Source of the DNA: Corynebacterium sp. Marseille-P3884
GTDB taxonomy: Bacteria > Actinomycetota > Actinomycetes > Mycobacteriales > Mycobacteriaceae
Direction: 5' to 3'
Assembly: GCF_017942225.1 (NCBI RefSeq)
Contig: NZ_JAGKSD010000017.1
Location: forward strand, 1-52,450
DNA: 52,450 nucleotides
In this document: positions 9,168 to 17,227 of the stretch, piece after piece
Layout of the letters: every line of letters starts with the position of its first letter
Numbering within the stretch: the stretch's first letter is position 1
Made by a program: the position numbers and the translations under genes
The notes under the pieces: generated by a model
Told to the model about the DNA's origin: nothing
What the model saw: only the letters and a program-made list of their open reading frames with translations
Database searches by the model: none

Positions 9168-10127
9168 ATGTCTACTCCGTACAACCCTGAAAATTCCTCG
9201 AACCCGGATTACGGCTCCACCCCGGATTACGGTTCGACTTCGTCGTCCTCTGGCGCGGAGAACACCGGCTCCGGCGCCCACAGCGCCCCGGGTAACTACG
9301 GGTCCTCCGATTCCTTCGGTTCCTACGGCGCTTCCTCTGCCGGTGCTTCCAACTCCGGCTTCGGCGCGTCCAACAACTCTGGCTTCGGTGCATCCCACTC
9401 CGGCTCCACCGGCGCTGCTTCCACCGGCCAGAACACCGCATCCACCGGTGCAGCCAACACCAACTCCGGCTTCGGCGCGTCCAACAACTCTGGCTTCGGT
9501 GCATCCAGCCCCGGCTCCACCGGCGCTGCTTCCACCGGCCAGAACACCGCATCCACCGGTGCAGCCAACACCAACTCCGGCTTCGGCTCCTACGGTGCGA
9601 CCGACTCCAGCAACGCCTCCGCAGCAACTGGCAGCTTCGCACAGACCTCCCAGCAGCCGAACTACGGCGACCAGTACGGTCAGCAGCAGTACGGCCAGAC
9701 GCAGAGCAGCCAGGCACAGGGCGCCCAGTTCGGTCAGGGCCAGGCTCAGAACCAGAACTTCGGTGCTGGCGCTTTCCCGCAGGATGCACAGGCGGCTGCG
9801 GGCAAGAAGAAGGACGGCTTCTTCGGTGCTCTCTTCGACTTCGAGTTCCGCCGCTTTGTCACCATTGACTTTGTCAAGATCATCTACATCATCTACCTGG
9901 TCTTCGCTGCCCTCATGTGGGTCGGCGGCCTGATCGCCGCGTTCAGCGGCTTCTCTCAGGGCGCGGGCATCGGTCTGCTGATGCTCATCGGTTGGCTGAT
10001 CTTCGGCACCCTCTGGGCGCTGTTCCAGGTCGTGATTTCGCGTGTGATGCTCGAGGTCCTCGTCTCGGTGGTCCGCATCGCGCAGAACACCACCGAACTG
10101 GTGGATCAGGGCGAGGCGCGGAAGTAG
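9168..10127 (+). CDS. DUF4282-type membrane protein with repetitive N-terminus
   Basis: 319 aa. Residues 1-210 are low-complexity, rich in Ser, Gly, Asn, Tyr and Gln, including two 37-residue repeats (about residues 62-135) beginning 'NSGFGASNNSGFGAS' and then a 'YGQQQYGQTQ' stretch. The C-terminal 110 residues contain 'FFGALFDFEFRRFVTIDFVK' followed by two membrane helices, the DUF4282 pattern. The tail is probably cytoplasmic and disordered. Start at ATG 9168: AAAGG lies 7 bases upstream. Function unknown. A terminator follows. Confidence 0.8.
   Translation: MSTPYNPENSSNPDYGSTPDYGSTSSSSGAENTGSGAHSAPGNYGSSDSFGSYGASSAGASNSGFGASNNSGFGASHSGSTGAASTGQNTASTGAANTNSGFGASNNSGFGASSPGSTGAASTGQNTASTGAANTNSGFGSYGATDSSNASAATGSFAQTSQQPNYGDQYGQQQYGQTQSSQAQGAQFGQGQAQNQNFGAGAFPQDAQAAAGKKKDGFFGALFDFEFRRFVTIDFVKIIYIIYLVFAALMWVGGLIAAFSGFSQGAGIGLLMLIGWLIFGTLWALFQVVISRVMLEVLVSVVRIAQNTTELVDQGEARK
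9351..9572 (+). repeat. 111-bp tandem repeat inside the DUF4282 gene
   Basis: Two copies of 111 bp (9351-9461, 9462-9572), almost identical; the only clear difference is CACTCC versus AGCCCC. A third copy begins at 9573 for 15 bases. The unit is a multiple of three, so copy-number change would keep the frame and lengthen the Ser/Gly tail by 37 residues. Confidence 0.9.
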
Positions 10128-10162
10128 CAGCCTTGCGCTGAACCGCAGCGCATCAAACCGAG

Positions 10163-10219
10163 CCGCCCCGCACCCCCGTAAGGACAAACAGTCCGCTCAC
10201 GGGGGAGCGGGGCGGTTTT
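10163..10219 (+). terminator. Rho-independent terminator
   Basis: 17-bp stem with one mismatch (10163-10179 against 10199-10215) and a TTTT run at 10216-10219, just after the DUF4282 gene. Confidence 0.9.
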
Positions 10220-10231
10220 CGTGTGCGCCAC

Positions 10232-10237
10232 TAGAAT
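10232..10237 (+). promoter_or_regulatory. -10 box TAGAAT of the antiporter gene
   Basis: TAGAAT ends 8 bases before GTG 10246; no ribosome binding site is present, so a leaderless transcript starting at the GTG is likely. Confidence 0.5.
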
Positions 10238-10245
10238 TTGTGACC

Positions 10246-12057
10246 GTGACGTTCATCATCTTGCTTATCGTGATCATGCTGTCGGTCATCGCGCTCGCGG
10301 AACCGTTGGGGGAGCGCATCGGGGTGGTCGCTCCAGTACTTCTGCTTGTCCTCAGCGCGGCGGTGGCATTCGTGCCGCAGGTGCCGGAGGTGGTCATCGA
10401 CCCGGAGATCATTCTGGAGTTGATCCTGCCGCCGCTGCTGTTCGCAACGGCGATGCGCATGCCGGTGCACGATTTCCGCCGGAATTTCAGTTCGATCTTC
10501 CTGTTGGCGGTCGTGCTCGTGGTGCTCACGGCAGTGTCGGTGGGCTGGGTGATCCACCTGATCGTCCCGGCGATCCCGCTGCCGATCGCGATCGCGGTGG
10601 GTGCCGTGGTCAGCCCGTCGGACGCGGTGGCTGTGGGCATTGTGAAGAAGGCGGGTGTGAATAGGCGCATCATCGCGATCCTGGACGGCGAGGGCTTGAT
10701 CAACGATGCCTCCGCACTGGTCACCCTGGGCACGGCGCTGCTGGCGGCGCGGTCGAAGGTGACGGCGGGGGAGGTGCTGGCCAACTTCTTCTGGGCGGTG
10801 GCCGGCGCGGTGATCGTGGGCGTGCTCGTCGGTTACGGCGCGATGTTCCTGCGCCGGTTCGTCCACCATCCGACATCGAACACGGTGCTCTCGCTGGCCA
10901 TCCCGTTCGCGGCGTTCCTCCCGACGGAGGAGATCGGTGCGTCGGGCCTGGTGGGCACGGTCGTGGCCGGTCTCGTGGTGGCGCGAAAGAGCGTGGGGGT
11001 GCTGGGGCCGTCGGTGCGCATGTCCGACACGCAGACTTGGGACACGCTCGGCCTCGTCCTGGAGTCGCTGGTCTTCGTGCTGATGGGATTGCAGATGCCG
11101 CACCTGATTGACGACGCACGGGCATCCGGCTACACGTTCATGATGTCGTTCACCGTGGCCATGGCGTGCTGGGCGACGGTGCTCGTCGTGCGCACGCTGA
11201 CGGTCACCCCGATGATGTACGTGATGCGCTCGCAGGCGGAGCGCACGCTGAAGCGCATGGAGCGCCTCGACGTTCTCGATAGCCGCATCCAGGAAGTCTC
11301 CGCCGACCCGCGGATGCAGGACGAGCGTGCGCAGCGGCGCCTCAGCTCAGCACAGCAGACGGTCAGCCGCCGCTACGGTGATGCGCGCTATTTCGCGGAG
11401 AAATCGCTCGGTTTCCGCGCCGGCTCCGTCATCGTGTGGGCGGGCATGCGCGGTGCGATCACTCTGGCCGCGGCGCAGACGCTTCCGCACGACACGGAGG
11501 GACGCGGTTTCCTCGTGCTCGTCGCGTTCATCGTCGCGGGTGCGTCGCTCATTGTCCAGGGCGGCACACTGGGCTTGCTTGTCGACGTAGTCAACCCCGG
11601 CCAGGACGAGCCGAGTTCGTGGGAGGAACGCCAGCGTCAGCGCACGCTGCTCCGCGACGCGGCGACTGCCGTGCCGGTTCCGGCGGATCTGGAGCGCGCT
11701 TTGCGCTACGGCGGCCTGTCGGAGGAGAAGATTCACGCGGCGAAGGTCGAGGACCTACTCGGCGTGCTCCGCAATCCACACGGTTTCAGCGCGGCCGCCG
11801 ACGAGGAGGAAGAGGTGGACCTCAAGGCGATTCCGCAGCAGCTCGCGGATTACGGCATCGCGCGCGTGAAGGCCCAGCGCGAGGCACTCGTCGCGGACCG
11901 CGACGCGGGGCGTATCGACGCCGACGATTTCTCCTACCAGCTCCGCCGCCTCGACGGTGCTCAACTGTCCATCGAGGCCCAGTCGGAGAGCTTCCTGCGC
12001 ACGGGCATCATGGGCGGGAACGAACCGGTCAGGGAGGAAGAGGAGGTCAGCGGTTAG
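10246..12057 (+). CDS. Na+/H+ antiporter, CPA1 (NhaP-like) family
   Basis: About 603 aa. The N-terminal 400 residues hold about 12 membrane helices with CPA1 hallmarks: 'IILELILPPLLFATAMRMP', the ion-site stretch 'AVGAVVSPSDAVAVGIVKK', 'ILDGEGLINDASALV' (acidic residues for cation exchange) and 'VIVWAGMRGAITLAAAQTLP'. The hydrophilic C-terminal 200 residues are cytoplasmic and probably regulatory. Start is GTG 10246, or GTG 10240 in the same frame; the -10 box at 10232 argues for 10246. Role: exchange of Na+ or K+ for H+ in pH and salt homeostasis. Confidence 0.85.
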   Translation: MTFIILLIVIMLSVIALAEPLGERIGVVAPVLLLVLSAAVAFVPQVPEVVIDPEIILELILPPLLFATAMRMPVHDFRRNFSSIFLLAVVLVVLTAVSVGWVIHLIVPAIPLPIAIAVGAVVSPSDAVAVGIVKKAGVNRRIIAILDGEGLINDASALVTLGTALLAARSKVTAGEVLANFFWAVAGAVIVGVLVGYGAMFLRRFVHHPTSNTVLSLAIPFAAFLPTEEIGASGLVGTVVAGLVVARKSVGVLGPSVRMSDTQTWDTLGLVLESLVFVLMGLQMPHLIDDARASGYTFMMSFTVAMACWATVLVVRTLTVTPMMYVMRSQAERTLKRMERLDVLDSRIQEVSADPRMQDERAQRRLSSAQQTVSRRYGDARYFAEKSLGFRAGSVIVWAGMRGAITLAAAQTLPHDTEGRGFLVLVAFIVAGASLIVQGGTLGLLVDVVNPGQDEPSSWEERQRQRTLLRDAATAVPVPADLERALRYGGLSEEKIHAAKVEDLLGVLRNPHGFSAAADEEEEVDLKAIPQQLADYGIARVKAQREALVADRDAGRIDADDFSYQLRRLDGAQLSIEAQSESFLRTGIMGGNEPVREEEEVSG

Positions 12058-12092
12058 GATCATCCGCCGAAGGCGAGTGCCAGACACAGCGG

Positions 12093-12470
12093 CTAGACGC
12101 CCCGGGCGATGTCGAGCCCGGCGCGGATCAGCGGGATCTGCAAAGGCAGGCGGCCCAGCGAGATGAGCTGCTTGTGCCAGGGTTTATTCCGCCACTGGTA
12201 GGCCATGTAGAAGTTGCCCGGCCAGACAGCGGTGAATAGCGCGACCGCTGCTGCACCGCCGGTGCGGCGGGTCGAGGGGATAGCCAGAAGCGCAGCGGTG
12301 GCAAGTTCCGCGGCCCCGGAGACGTAGGTGTACGTGCGTTGGCTGCCTGGCAGCTGTGGCGGAACGATCCCGTCAAAGGGCTCGGGTTTGAGGAAGTGGA
12401 TCACGCCTGCGCCAGCGAGCAGCGGGACGAGCGATTTCTTCACAAGGCGGCCGGGACTGTCAATATTCAT
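12093..12470 (-). CDS. DoxX-like small membrane protein
   Basis: 125 aa with four predicted helices: 'SLVPLLAGAGVIHFLKP', 'YVSGAAELATAALLAI', 'GGAAAVALFTAVWPGNFYM' and a C-terminal one. The helix pattern, 'GVIHF' and the 'NFYMAYQW' ending of helix 3 resemble DoxX-like proteins. Start at ATG 12470 (MNIDSPGR) because the longer frame runs into maf. It lies 20 bp after maf on the same strand and is probably co-transcribed. Function unknown. Confidence 0.65.
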   Translation of the reverse strand: MNIDSPGRLVKKSLVPLLAGAGVIHFLKPEPFDGIVPPQLPGSQRTYTYVSGAAELATAALLAIPSTRRTGGAAAVALFTAVWPGNFYMAYQWRNKPWHKQLISLGRLPLQIPLIRAGLDIARGV

Positions 12471-12490
12471 GCTGCCCAGCCTAGGCCCGT

Positions 12491-13081
12491 TCACCGCCAC
12501 AGCTCCGAGGCGTTCACCCCGAAGGAATAAAGGGCCTTGCGCAAAAGTGGCAGGGACAGACCGATGACGCTGGTCTGGTCGCCTTCGATGGAGTCGATGA
12601 ACCAGCCGCCGAGGGCCTCCAAGGTGAAGGCGCCAGCGCATTCAAGGGGCTCGCCGGAGCGGGCGTAGGCCTCGATATCGGCGTCGGTGGCGTCGCCAAA
12701 GTGGATGCGGGTGGACACGGTGTCCACGACCCGTGTGCCCTTGTAGCCGATGGCGTGGCCGGTGACCAGCTCCGCGGTCTGCCCGCGCTGCGCTCGCCAG
12801 CGACTGATGGTCTCGTCCACGGTGTGGGGCTTGCCCTGCAACTGGCCGTTCAACAGCAGCATGGAATCGCAGCCGACCACGATGTCGTCCGGATACTCCG
12901 GCGCGACCGCATCGGCCTTGGCACGGGCAAGCGCCGAGACCACATCCGCCGGGGCAGAACCCGCCAGAGACGAGATGATCGCGTCCTCGTCGACATGCGC
13001 CGGGTGCTGGACGGGATCCACACCGGCGTTATCCAAGATCATCCGACGCGACGGGGACTGGGAAGCGAGAACGAGGCGCAT
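12491..13081 (-). CDS. maf: Maf-like nucleoside triphosphate pyrophosphatase
   Basis: 196 aa. N-terminus 'MRLVLASQSPSRRMIL' is the Maf signature; 'DDIVVGCDSMLLLNGQLQGK' carries the catalytic Asp, followed by 'GHAIGYKG' and a conserved 'ALGGWFIDSIEGDQTSVIGL' end. Maf enzymes hydrolyse non-canonical or canonical NTPs to NMP and pyrophosphate in the cytoplasm. It lies 17 bp downstream of accE, the order I know from other corynebacteria, so it probably shares the accD-accE transcript. Confidence 0.9.
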   Translation of the reverse strand: MRLVLASQSPSRRMILDNAGVDPVQHPAHVDEDAIISSLAGSAPADVVSALARAKADAVAPEYPDDIVVGCDSMLLLNGQLQGKPHTVDETISRWRAQRGQTAELVTGHAIGYKGTRVVDTVSTRIHFGDATDADIEAYARSGEPLECAGAFTLEALGGWFIDSIEGDQTSVIGLSLPLLRKALYSFGVNASELWR

Positions 13082-13098
13082 AAGCAGAGCAGCGAAAC

Positions 13099-13317
13099 CT
13101 AAAACAGCGTCTGCGAGTTGAACGCGGAGGGGTTGTACACCACCGGGCCGTGGTCGCGCGGGGTGGGGCGGCCCCAGAGGTTGCGGTGGCCGCCGGAGGT
13201 GCGCGACTTGGCTGCCTGCTGCAGGTCGGTGAGCACCTGGGTCAGTGCGGCGAGCTCCTCCTCAGTGGGCTGGCCTTTGACGACGGTGAACAGTGGTTGA
13301 GCCGTGGGCTGGGACAT
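13099..13317 (-). CDS. accE: Acyl-CoA carboxylase epsilon subunit
   Basis: 72 aa. Begins 'MSQPTAQPLFTVVKGQPTEE', with a helix 'ELAALTQVLTDLQQAA' and end 'WGRPTPRDHGPVVYNPSAF', typical of actinobacterial AccE peptides, which bind the AccD-AccBC complex and support activity. A strong AGGAGGT site lies 10 bases before the ATG. It sits 44 bp downstream of accD on the same strand. Confidence 0.88.
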   Translation of the reverse strand: MSQPTAQPLFTVVKGQPTEEELAALTQVLTDLQQAAKSRTSGGHRNLWGRPTPRDHGPVVYNPSAFNSQTLF

Positions 13318-13361
13318 CGCAGGTGTGACCTCCTAACAGGGTGGGGGAAACAGACAGGGAA

Positions 13362-14879
13362 CTAGAGCGGGATATTGCCGTGCTTCTTCGGCACGGAGTA
13401 GACGACCTTGCGCTCGAGCAGGCGCAGTGCCTCGAGCACCTGGGTGCGGGTCTGGGACGGCTCGATGACGATGTCGACGAGGCCGCGCTCGGTGGCCACG
13501 TACGGGGTCATGGTGGTCGCGGCATATTCATCGGCGTCGACGGACAGGAGCTCGGCGGCAGTGGTGGCGTCGGCAAGCGCGATCTGCGCGGTCGGCCATG
13601 CCAGCACGATGTCAGCGCCCAGGTCCTTCGATCCCATGGTCACGTACGACGGGCCGATCGCGCGGCGGGTGATCACGGTGATCTTGCCCACCTGGGCCTC
13701 GGCGTACGCGAAGGCGAGCGCCGCGCCGTGGGTGGCGGAGCCCAGGTGCTCTTCTTCCTCGGACGGGAAGAAGCCGGGGGAGTCGACGAATTCGACGATC
13801 GGGATATTGAAGGAATCGCACACGCGGATAAAGCGCGCGGCCTTTGTCGCGGCGGCGTGGTCGAGGCAGCCGGCGAGCACGCTCGGCTGGTTGGCGACGA
13901 TGCCGACGGCGCGACCGGAGATGTGCGCGAAGCCGGTGACGATATTGTCCGCATAACCACGGCTCAGCTCAGTCAGGCCCTTGTCGGTGACGCGGGTGAT
14001 GATCTCGCGGACGTCGTAGGACTCGGCGTCCGAGTTGGGGATGAAGGTGTCCAGGTCGCCGGTCTCCGGCTCGGTGGAGCTCTCGTTGATGGGGGAGGCC
14101 GCGCGGTTATTCTCCGGCAGGAAGCCGACCAGGTCGCGGACCGTCGACATCGCCTCCACGTCCGTCGGGGCGACCAGGTGAGCGATGCCGGTGACCTTGG
14201 AGTGCACGTCGGAACCACCCAGGGACTTCGCGGTGGCCACGCGACGAGTCACCTTCGTCACGGCGCTTACCGACGTCAGATGCATGGTCGCATTCTTGAC
14301 CATCACGGTGATGTCGCTGACCGGCACGAGCAGCGCCGCCAGGGACGCGACCTCGCCCGCCACGACGGAGATCTGCGGCACGACACCGGATGCCTCCGTG
14401 GCCTTGCGCAGGATCTTCGCGGACATCGCCGCGGTGACCACGCCTTCCTGCAGGCGCCCGCCCGTGGAGTCGTGGATCGCGATGACCGGCACACCCGTCT
14501 TGATAGCCAAGTCGTAGATCTTCAGGATCTTCTCGGCGTAGACCTCGCCCATCTGACCGTCGAAGATCGAGGCTTCGTGGGCATAAACGGTGACCCGTCG
14601 GCCGTCGATAAGCCCATAGCCCGTGACAACGCCGTCGGTCGCGGGCTTGGTGCGTCCCATGCCGTATTCCTCGACGCGGTGGCGTGCGAGCGCGTCCGTT
14701 TCGAGGAAGCTGTCGGTGTCCAGCAACGCCTCGATGCGCTGCCGTGCGGTGGAAATCCCCGCTTCTCCCGCAGCCCGGGTTGCTTCGCTGCCCATCGGCT
14801 CGCGCGATTCAGCGAGCCTGTTGCGCAGGTCCTCGATTTTGCCAGCGGTCGTGGTCAGGTCGGGCTTTTTGTCGGTCAT
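13362..14879 (-). CDS. accD: Acyl-CoA carboxylase carboxyltransferase (beta) subunit
   Basis: 505 aa, the DtsR/PccB-type carboxyltransferase that moves CO2 from biotin to acetyl- or propionyl-CoA. Features: 'GISTARQRIEALLDTDSF', 'DGVVTGYGLIDGRRV', 'IAIHDSTGGRLQEGV' (acyl-CoA site), and in the second half 'EFVDSPGFFPSEEEE' and 'GAALAFAYAEAQVGKITVIT'. C. glutamicum carries two such genes side by side (dtsR1, dtsR2); only one is present here, and birA, near them in C. glutamicum, lies 22 kb away. TAAAGT 8 bases before the ATG suggests a leaderless promoter; GGAG 4 bases upstream could act instead. Confidence 0.93.
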   Translation of the reverse strand: MTDKKPDLTTTAGKIEDLRNRLAESREPMGSEATRAAGEAGISTARQRIEALLDTDSFLETDALARHRVEEYGMGRTKPATDGVVTGYGLIDGRRVTVYAHEASIFDGQMGEVYAEKILKIYDLAIKTGVPVIAIHDSTGGRLQEGVVTAAMSAKILRKATEASGVVPQISVVAGEVASLAALLVPVSDITVMVKNATMHLTSVSAVTKVTRRVATAKSLGGSDVHSKVTGIAHLVAPTDVEAMSTVRDLVGFLPENNRAASPINESSTEPETGDLDTFIPNSDAESYDVREIITRVTDKGLTELSRGYADNIVTGFAHISGRAVGIVANQPSVLAGCLDHAAATKAARFIRVCDSFNIPIVEFVDSPGFFPSEEEEHLGSATHGAALAFAYAEAQVGKITVITRRAIGPSYVTMGSKDLGADIVLAWPTAQIALADATTAAELLSVDADEYAATTMTPYVATERGLVDIVIEPSQTRTQVLEALRLLERKVVYSVPKKHGNIPL

Positions 14880-14887
14880 AGCGCTCC

Positions 14888-14893
14888 ACTTTA
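14888..14893 (-). promoter_or_regulatory. -10 box TAAAGT of accD
   Basis: TAAAGT (minus strand) ends 8 bases before the accD ATG. Overlaps a GGAG that could act as a ribosome site, so less certain than others. Confidence 0.35.
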
Positions 14894-15047
14894 CGGGCTC
14901 ACAGCCTCTTCATCAGGTTCCACACCGCCTATCGGTCGGCGCGTCCCCAATGTTTCGCGAAGCGCTTATCGACGCCCACTCTGCACCCCGAATCTCCTCA
15001 TCCCCCGCCAGGAGAAACTGAAGTCCCAGGGAAACCGCCGACAAACG

Positions 15048-15524
15048 CTAGTTCTGGCCGAGATCGAAAGGCGTGACGCCGGAAAGGCTGTTCGGATCGA
15101 GCCGCGTGGTGATGCCGATCCTGTTCCACGCGTTGATCGTGACAATCGCCATCAGCAGATTGCGCGCTCCCTTTTCTCCGTGCAGGCGCTCAACGCGGTC
15201 CCAGAGCTCATCCGGCACGGATTCTTCGCCGTGGATCTTGGTCACCGCGTCGGTGAGCTCTAGCGCCGCGCCTTCTTCATCCGAGAAGACGTCGGGAGTT
15301 TCCGTCCAGTTCTCCACACGGCTGATTTTCTCTTCCGTCCAGCCGTCTTTCCTGGCATCGCGGCGGTGCATGGCAAGGCAGTACGTGCACTGGTTGATCG
15401 CAGAGGCCCGCAGCTGCACGAGATGTGAGTAATCCTTGTCCACGCGGGCCCGCACGTACGTCTCCATACCGAGCATGGGCGCGTAGGCGACTTTCGGGAT
15501 TGGTTTCCGTTTATTCGGTGCCAT
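15048..15524 (-). CDS. Carboxymuconolactone decarboxylase (AhpD-like) family protein
   Basis: 158 aa. The motif 'INQCTYCLAMHRRDA' (near residues 44-58) is the CxxC-x3-H site of AhpD-like alkyl-hydroperoxidase proteins; the C-terminal half is helical ('DELWDRVERLHGEKGARNLL'). Such proteins use the cysteine pair for thiol redox chemistry. TAGACT lies 6 bases before the ATG. First gene of the accessory block after accD; no clear functional link to its neighbours. Confidence 0.8.
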   Translation of the reverse strand: MAPNKRKPIPKVAYAPMLGMETYVRARVDKDYSHLVQLRASAINQCTYCLAMHRRDARKDGWTEEKISRVENWTETPDVFSDEEGAALELTDAVTKIHGEESVPDELWDRVERLHGEKGARNLLMAIVTINAWNRIGITTRLDPNSLSGVTPFDLGQN

Positions 15525-15642
15525 GCAAGAAGTCTACGTCTCGCCCTAGCCACTCGCACCAGTCAATCTTCTAGACCAATCGATGGCCTAGCGTGGGAAA
15601 GCAACGGCAGGAAAACGCCGTTTAAAGCTCCTGTCCGAGCAT

Positions 15643-16353
15643 TTAGTCGTAGTGGCCGAGCATGTATTGGTCGGAGCGGTTCCAGTACTGGTTGAATGCG
15701 TCGACGTCGCCGTCGACTACTTCGATGCGCCCGTTGTCGTAAGCAAGTGTGACGCTGTTTTCCAGCTTCACGCTGCCCATCAGGTCTTGTTCCCGTTCGT
15801 GCCAGTCGAAGCTGATGGTGTCGCCGTCAAGGGAAACGTTGTTGATCTTGCGGAATGTGCGCATCTCTCCGTCCGGTTCGCCGTTGATATAAAAGGCGAT
15901 GCCCTGCGAAACGGAGGCACCGGTATACGCCGGGCCGTCTATACCGCCGCGTCCACCGTAGAAGATGATCCAGCTGACGGGCGCGCACGGGTCGTAGAAG
16001 TTGTCGATGTTCTCGATCCAATAATGGGTGTCGTGAGGGTTATCGCCCACCCGGGGCATGCGCCCCGGAGCAGTTCCGTCCTCGTACTGGTCCCGCGGGT
16101 CCTTTGGCAGGGACGCGCACTTCTCTTTCTTCTCCGGCTTCTCCGATTTCGTTTCTTTTTCCGCCGGAGCTTTGGTCACCGTCTCCGTGACCACTTCTTC
16201 TTCCGCCCCCTCGTCCTCAGACGGTGCGGACACTGTGCTCAGCGGTGCTGACTGCGGTTCGGGCTCCGCTAAGTTCTCGGACGTGGAGCAACCAGCGGTG
16301 AGAGTAGCGACAGCAGTCAGAGCTGCAAGGACCGAAGCGCGACGGGATCTCAT
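15643..16353 (-). CDS. LppP/LprE-family lipoprotein, copy 1
   Basis: 236 aa. Signal peptide with lipobox 'TLTAGC' (Cys near residue 21), then a Ser/Glu/Lys-rich linker (about 22-78) including 'KAPAEKETKSEKPEKKEK', then the LppP/LprE domain: 'CASLPKDPRDQYEDGTAPGR' and 'NIDNFYDPCAPVSWIIFYGG', whose two cysteines may form a disulfide. The end is 'DQYMLGHYD'. It should be anchored in the membrane and face outward; the family has no assigned reaction. First of four paralogs in a row. Its 5' 50 bp are nearly identical to those of copy 2. Confidence 0.85.
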   Translation of the reverse strand: MRSRRASVLAALTAVATLTAGCSTSENLAEPEPQSAPLSTVSAPSEDEGAEEEVVTETVTKAPAEKETKSEKPEKKEKCASLPKDPRDQYEDGTAPGRMPRVGDNPHDTHYWIENIDNFYDPCAPVSWIIFYGGRGGIDGPAYTGASVSQGIAFYINGEPDGEMRTFRKINNVSLDGDTISFDWHEREQDLMGSVKLENSVTLAYDNGRIEVVDGDVDAFNQYWNRSDQYMLGHYD

Positions 16354-16361
16354 ACCTGTTG

Positions 16362-16367
16362 AGTGTA
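16362..16367 (-). promoter_or_regulatory. -10 box TACACT of lipoprotein copy 1
   Basis: TACACT ends 8 bases before the ATG with no ribosome site, so leaderless. Copy 2 has the same box and spacing. Confidence 0.5.
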
Positions 16368-16408
16368 GCGACCGCTCCGGGCCGCACCATCACGTCTCAG
16401 TGGCCGGA

Positions 16409-17152
16409 CTAGTCGTAGGTGCCCAGCATGTACTGGAACGATGGCTCGTTCCACCTGTCGTTGAATTTGCCCACTTCACCGTCAACCGCTTCAATGCGTC
16501 CGCTTGCCGCGCTGAGCGTGACTGAATAGTGCGCGGTGATGCCGTCGGCGGTGTAGCTCGTGCGCTCGCCCCAGGACAGTTCAATGGTGTCGCCGTCGAC
16601 GGAAATATCCTCGATGGACGTGAGCAAACGCATCTCGCCGTCCGGCTCCCCGTTGATATAAAAAGCCACGCCGTCGGCACGCGCACCTGCGGTCATTGCG
16701 GGGCCTTCGGGCGAACCGGTCTCTCCGTGGAAGAGAACCCAGCTGACTTCGGCGCAGGGGTCGTAGTGGTTCTCGATGTCCGCGATCCAGTAGTTGTAAT
16801 CGCTGTCAGGCTCAACGGCCGGCATCCGCCCCGGTGCAGTACCGTCCGCGTACTGGTCGCGCGGGTCCTTCGGCAGGGACGCACACGAGCCCGAACCCTT
16901 CTTCTTATCGGACTTGTCCGACGAACGGGACTTGTCTGAGGAGCCGGACTTACCGGCATCATCTGAATCTTTGTCCGGCGCGGCCTCACGGGTCACGACC
17001 TCGGTGACCACGCCATCCTCGGCTGCATCCGCGGGGGAGGGGGCCGCGACGGTGTTCATCATCGGTTCTTCCAGGCCCTCCGACGAGCAACCAGTGGCAA
17101 GAGCAGCTACAGCAGTCACAGCTGCAAGGACCGAAGCGTGGCGGGATCTCAT
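16409..17152 (-). CDS. LppP/LprE-family lipoprotein, copy 2
   Basis: 247 aa. Lipobox 'ALATGC'; linker rich in Ser, Asp and Lys ('SGSSDKSRSSDKSDKKKG'); domain with 'CASLPKDPRDQYADGTAPGR', 'IENHYDPCAEVSWVLFHG' and 'GVAFYINGEPDGEMRLL'. Closest to copy 1 and copy 3 in the domain; the linkers differ completely. 55 bp from the start of copy 1. Its own promoter means the copies could be expressed separately. Confidence 0.85.
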   Translation of the reverse strand: MRSRHASVLAAVTAVAALATGCSSEGLEEPMMNTVAAPSPADAAEDGVVTEVVTREAAPDKDSDDAGKSGSSDKSRSSDKSDKKKGSGSCASLPKDPRDQYADGTAPGRMPAVEPDSDYNYWIADIENHYDPCAEVSWVLFHGETGSPEGPAMTAGARADGVAFYINGEPDGEMRLLTSIEDISVDGDTIELSWGERTSYTADGITAHYSVTLSAASGRIEAVDGEVGKFNDRWNEPSFQYMLGTYD

Positions 17153-17160
17153 GGTGTTTG

Positions 17161-17166
17161 AGTGTA
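17161..17166 (-). promoter_or_regulatory. -10 box TACACT of lipoprotein copy 2
   Basis: Same box and 8-base spacing to ATG as copy 1; the promoter was duplicated with the gene. Confidence 0.5.
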
Positions 17167-17227
17167 GTGCTCAGCCGTGAAAACGCACGACAACCGGCCA
17201 ATCACATGGAAGGACGGGGGGCACCGC

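Noticed and set aside
9027..10187. 386-aa minus-strand ORF over the DUF4282 gene
   Set aside because: Its repeats are only the complement of the tandem repeat; the plus-strand gene has a ribosome site, membrane domain and terminator.
14880..15047. tRNA or attachment site at the accD side of the accessory block
   Set aside because: No cloverleaf-like sequence and no matching direct repeat at the birA side could be seen.
13341..15263. 640-aa plus-strand ORF opposite accD
   Set aside because: Shadow of accD running on into non-coding sequence; composition is not protein-like.
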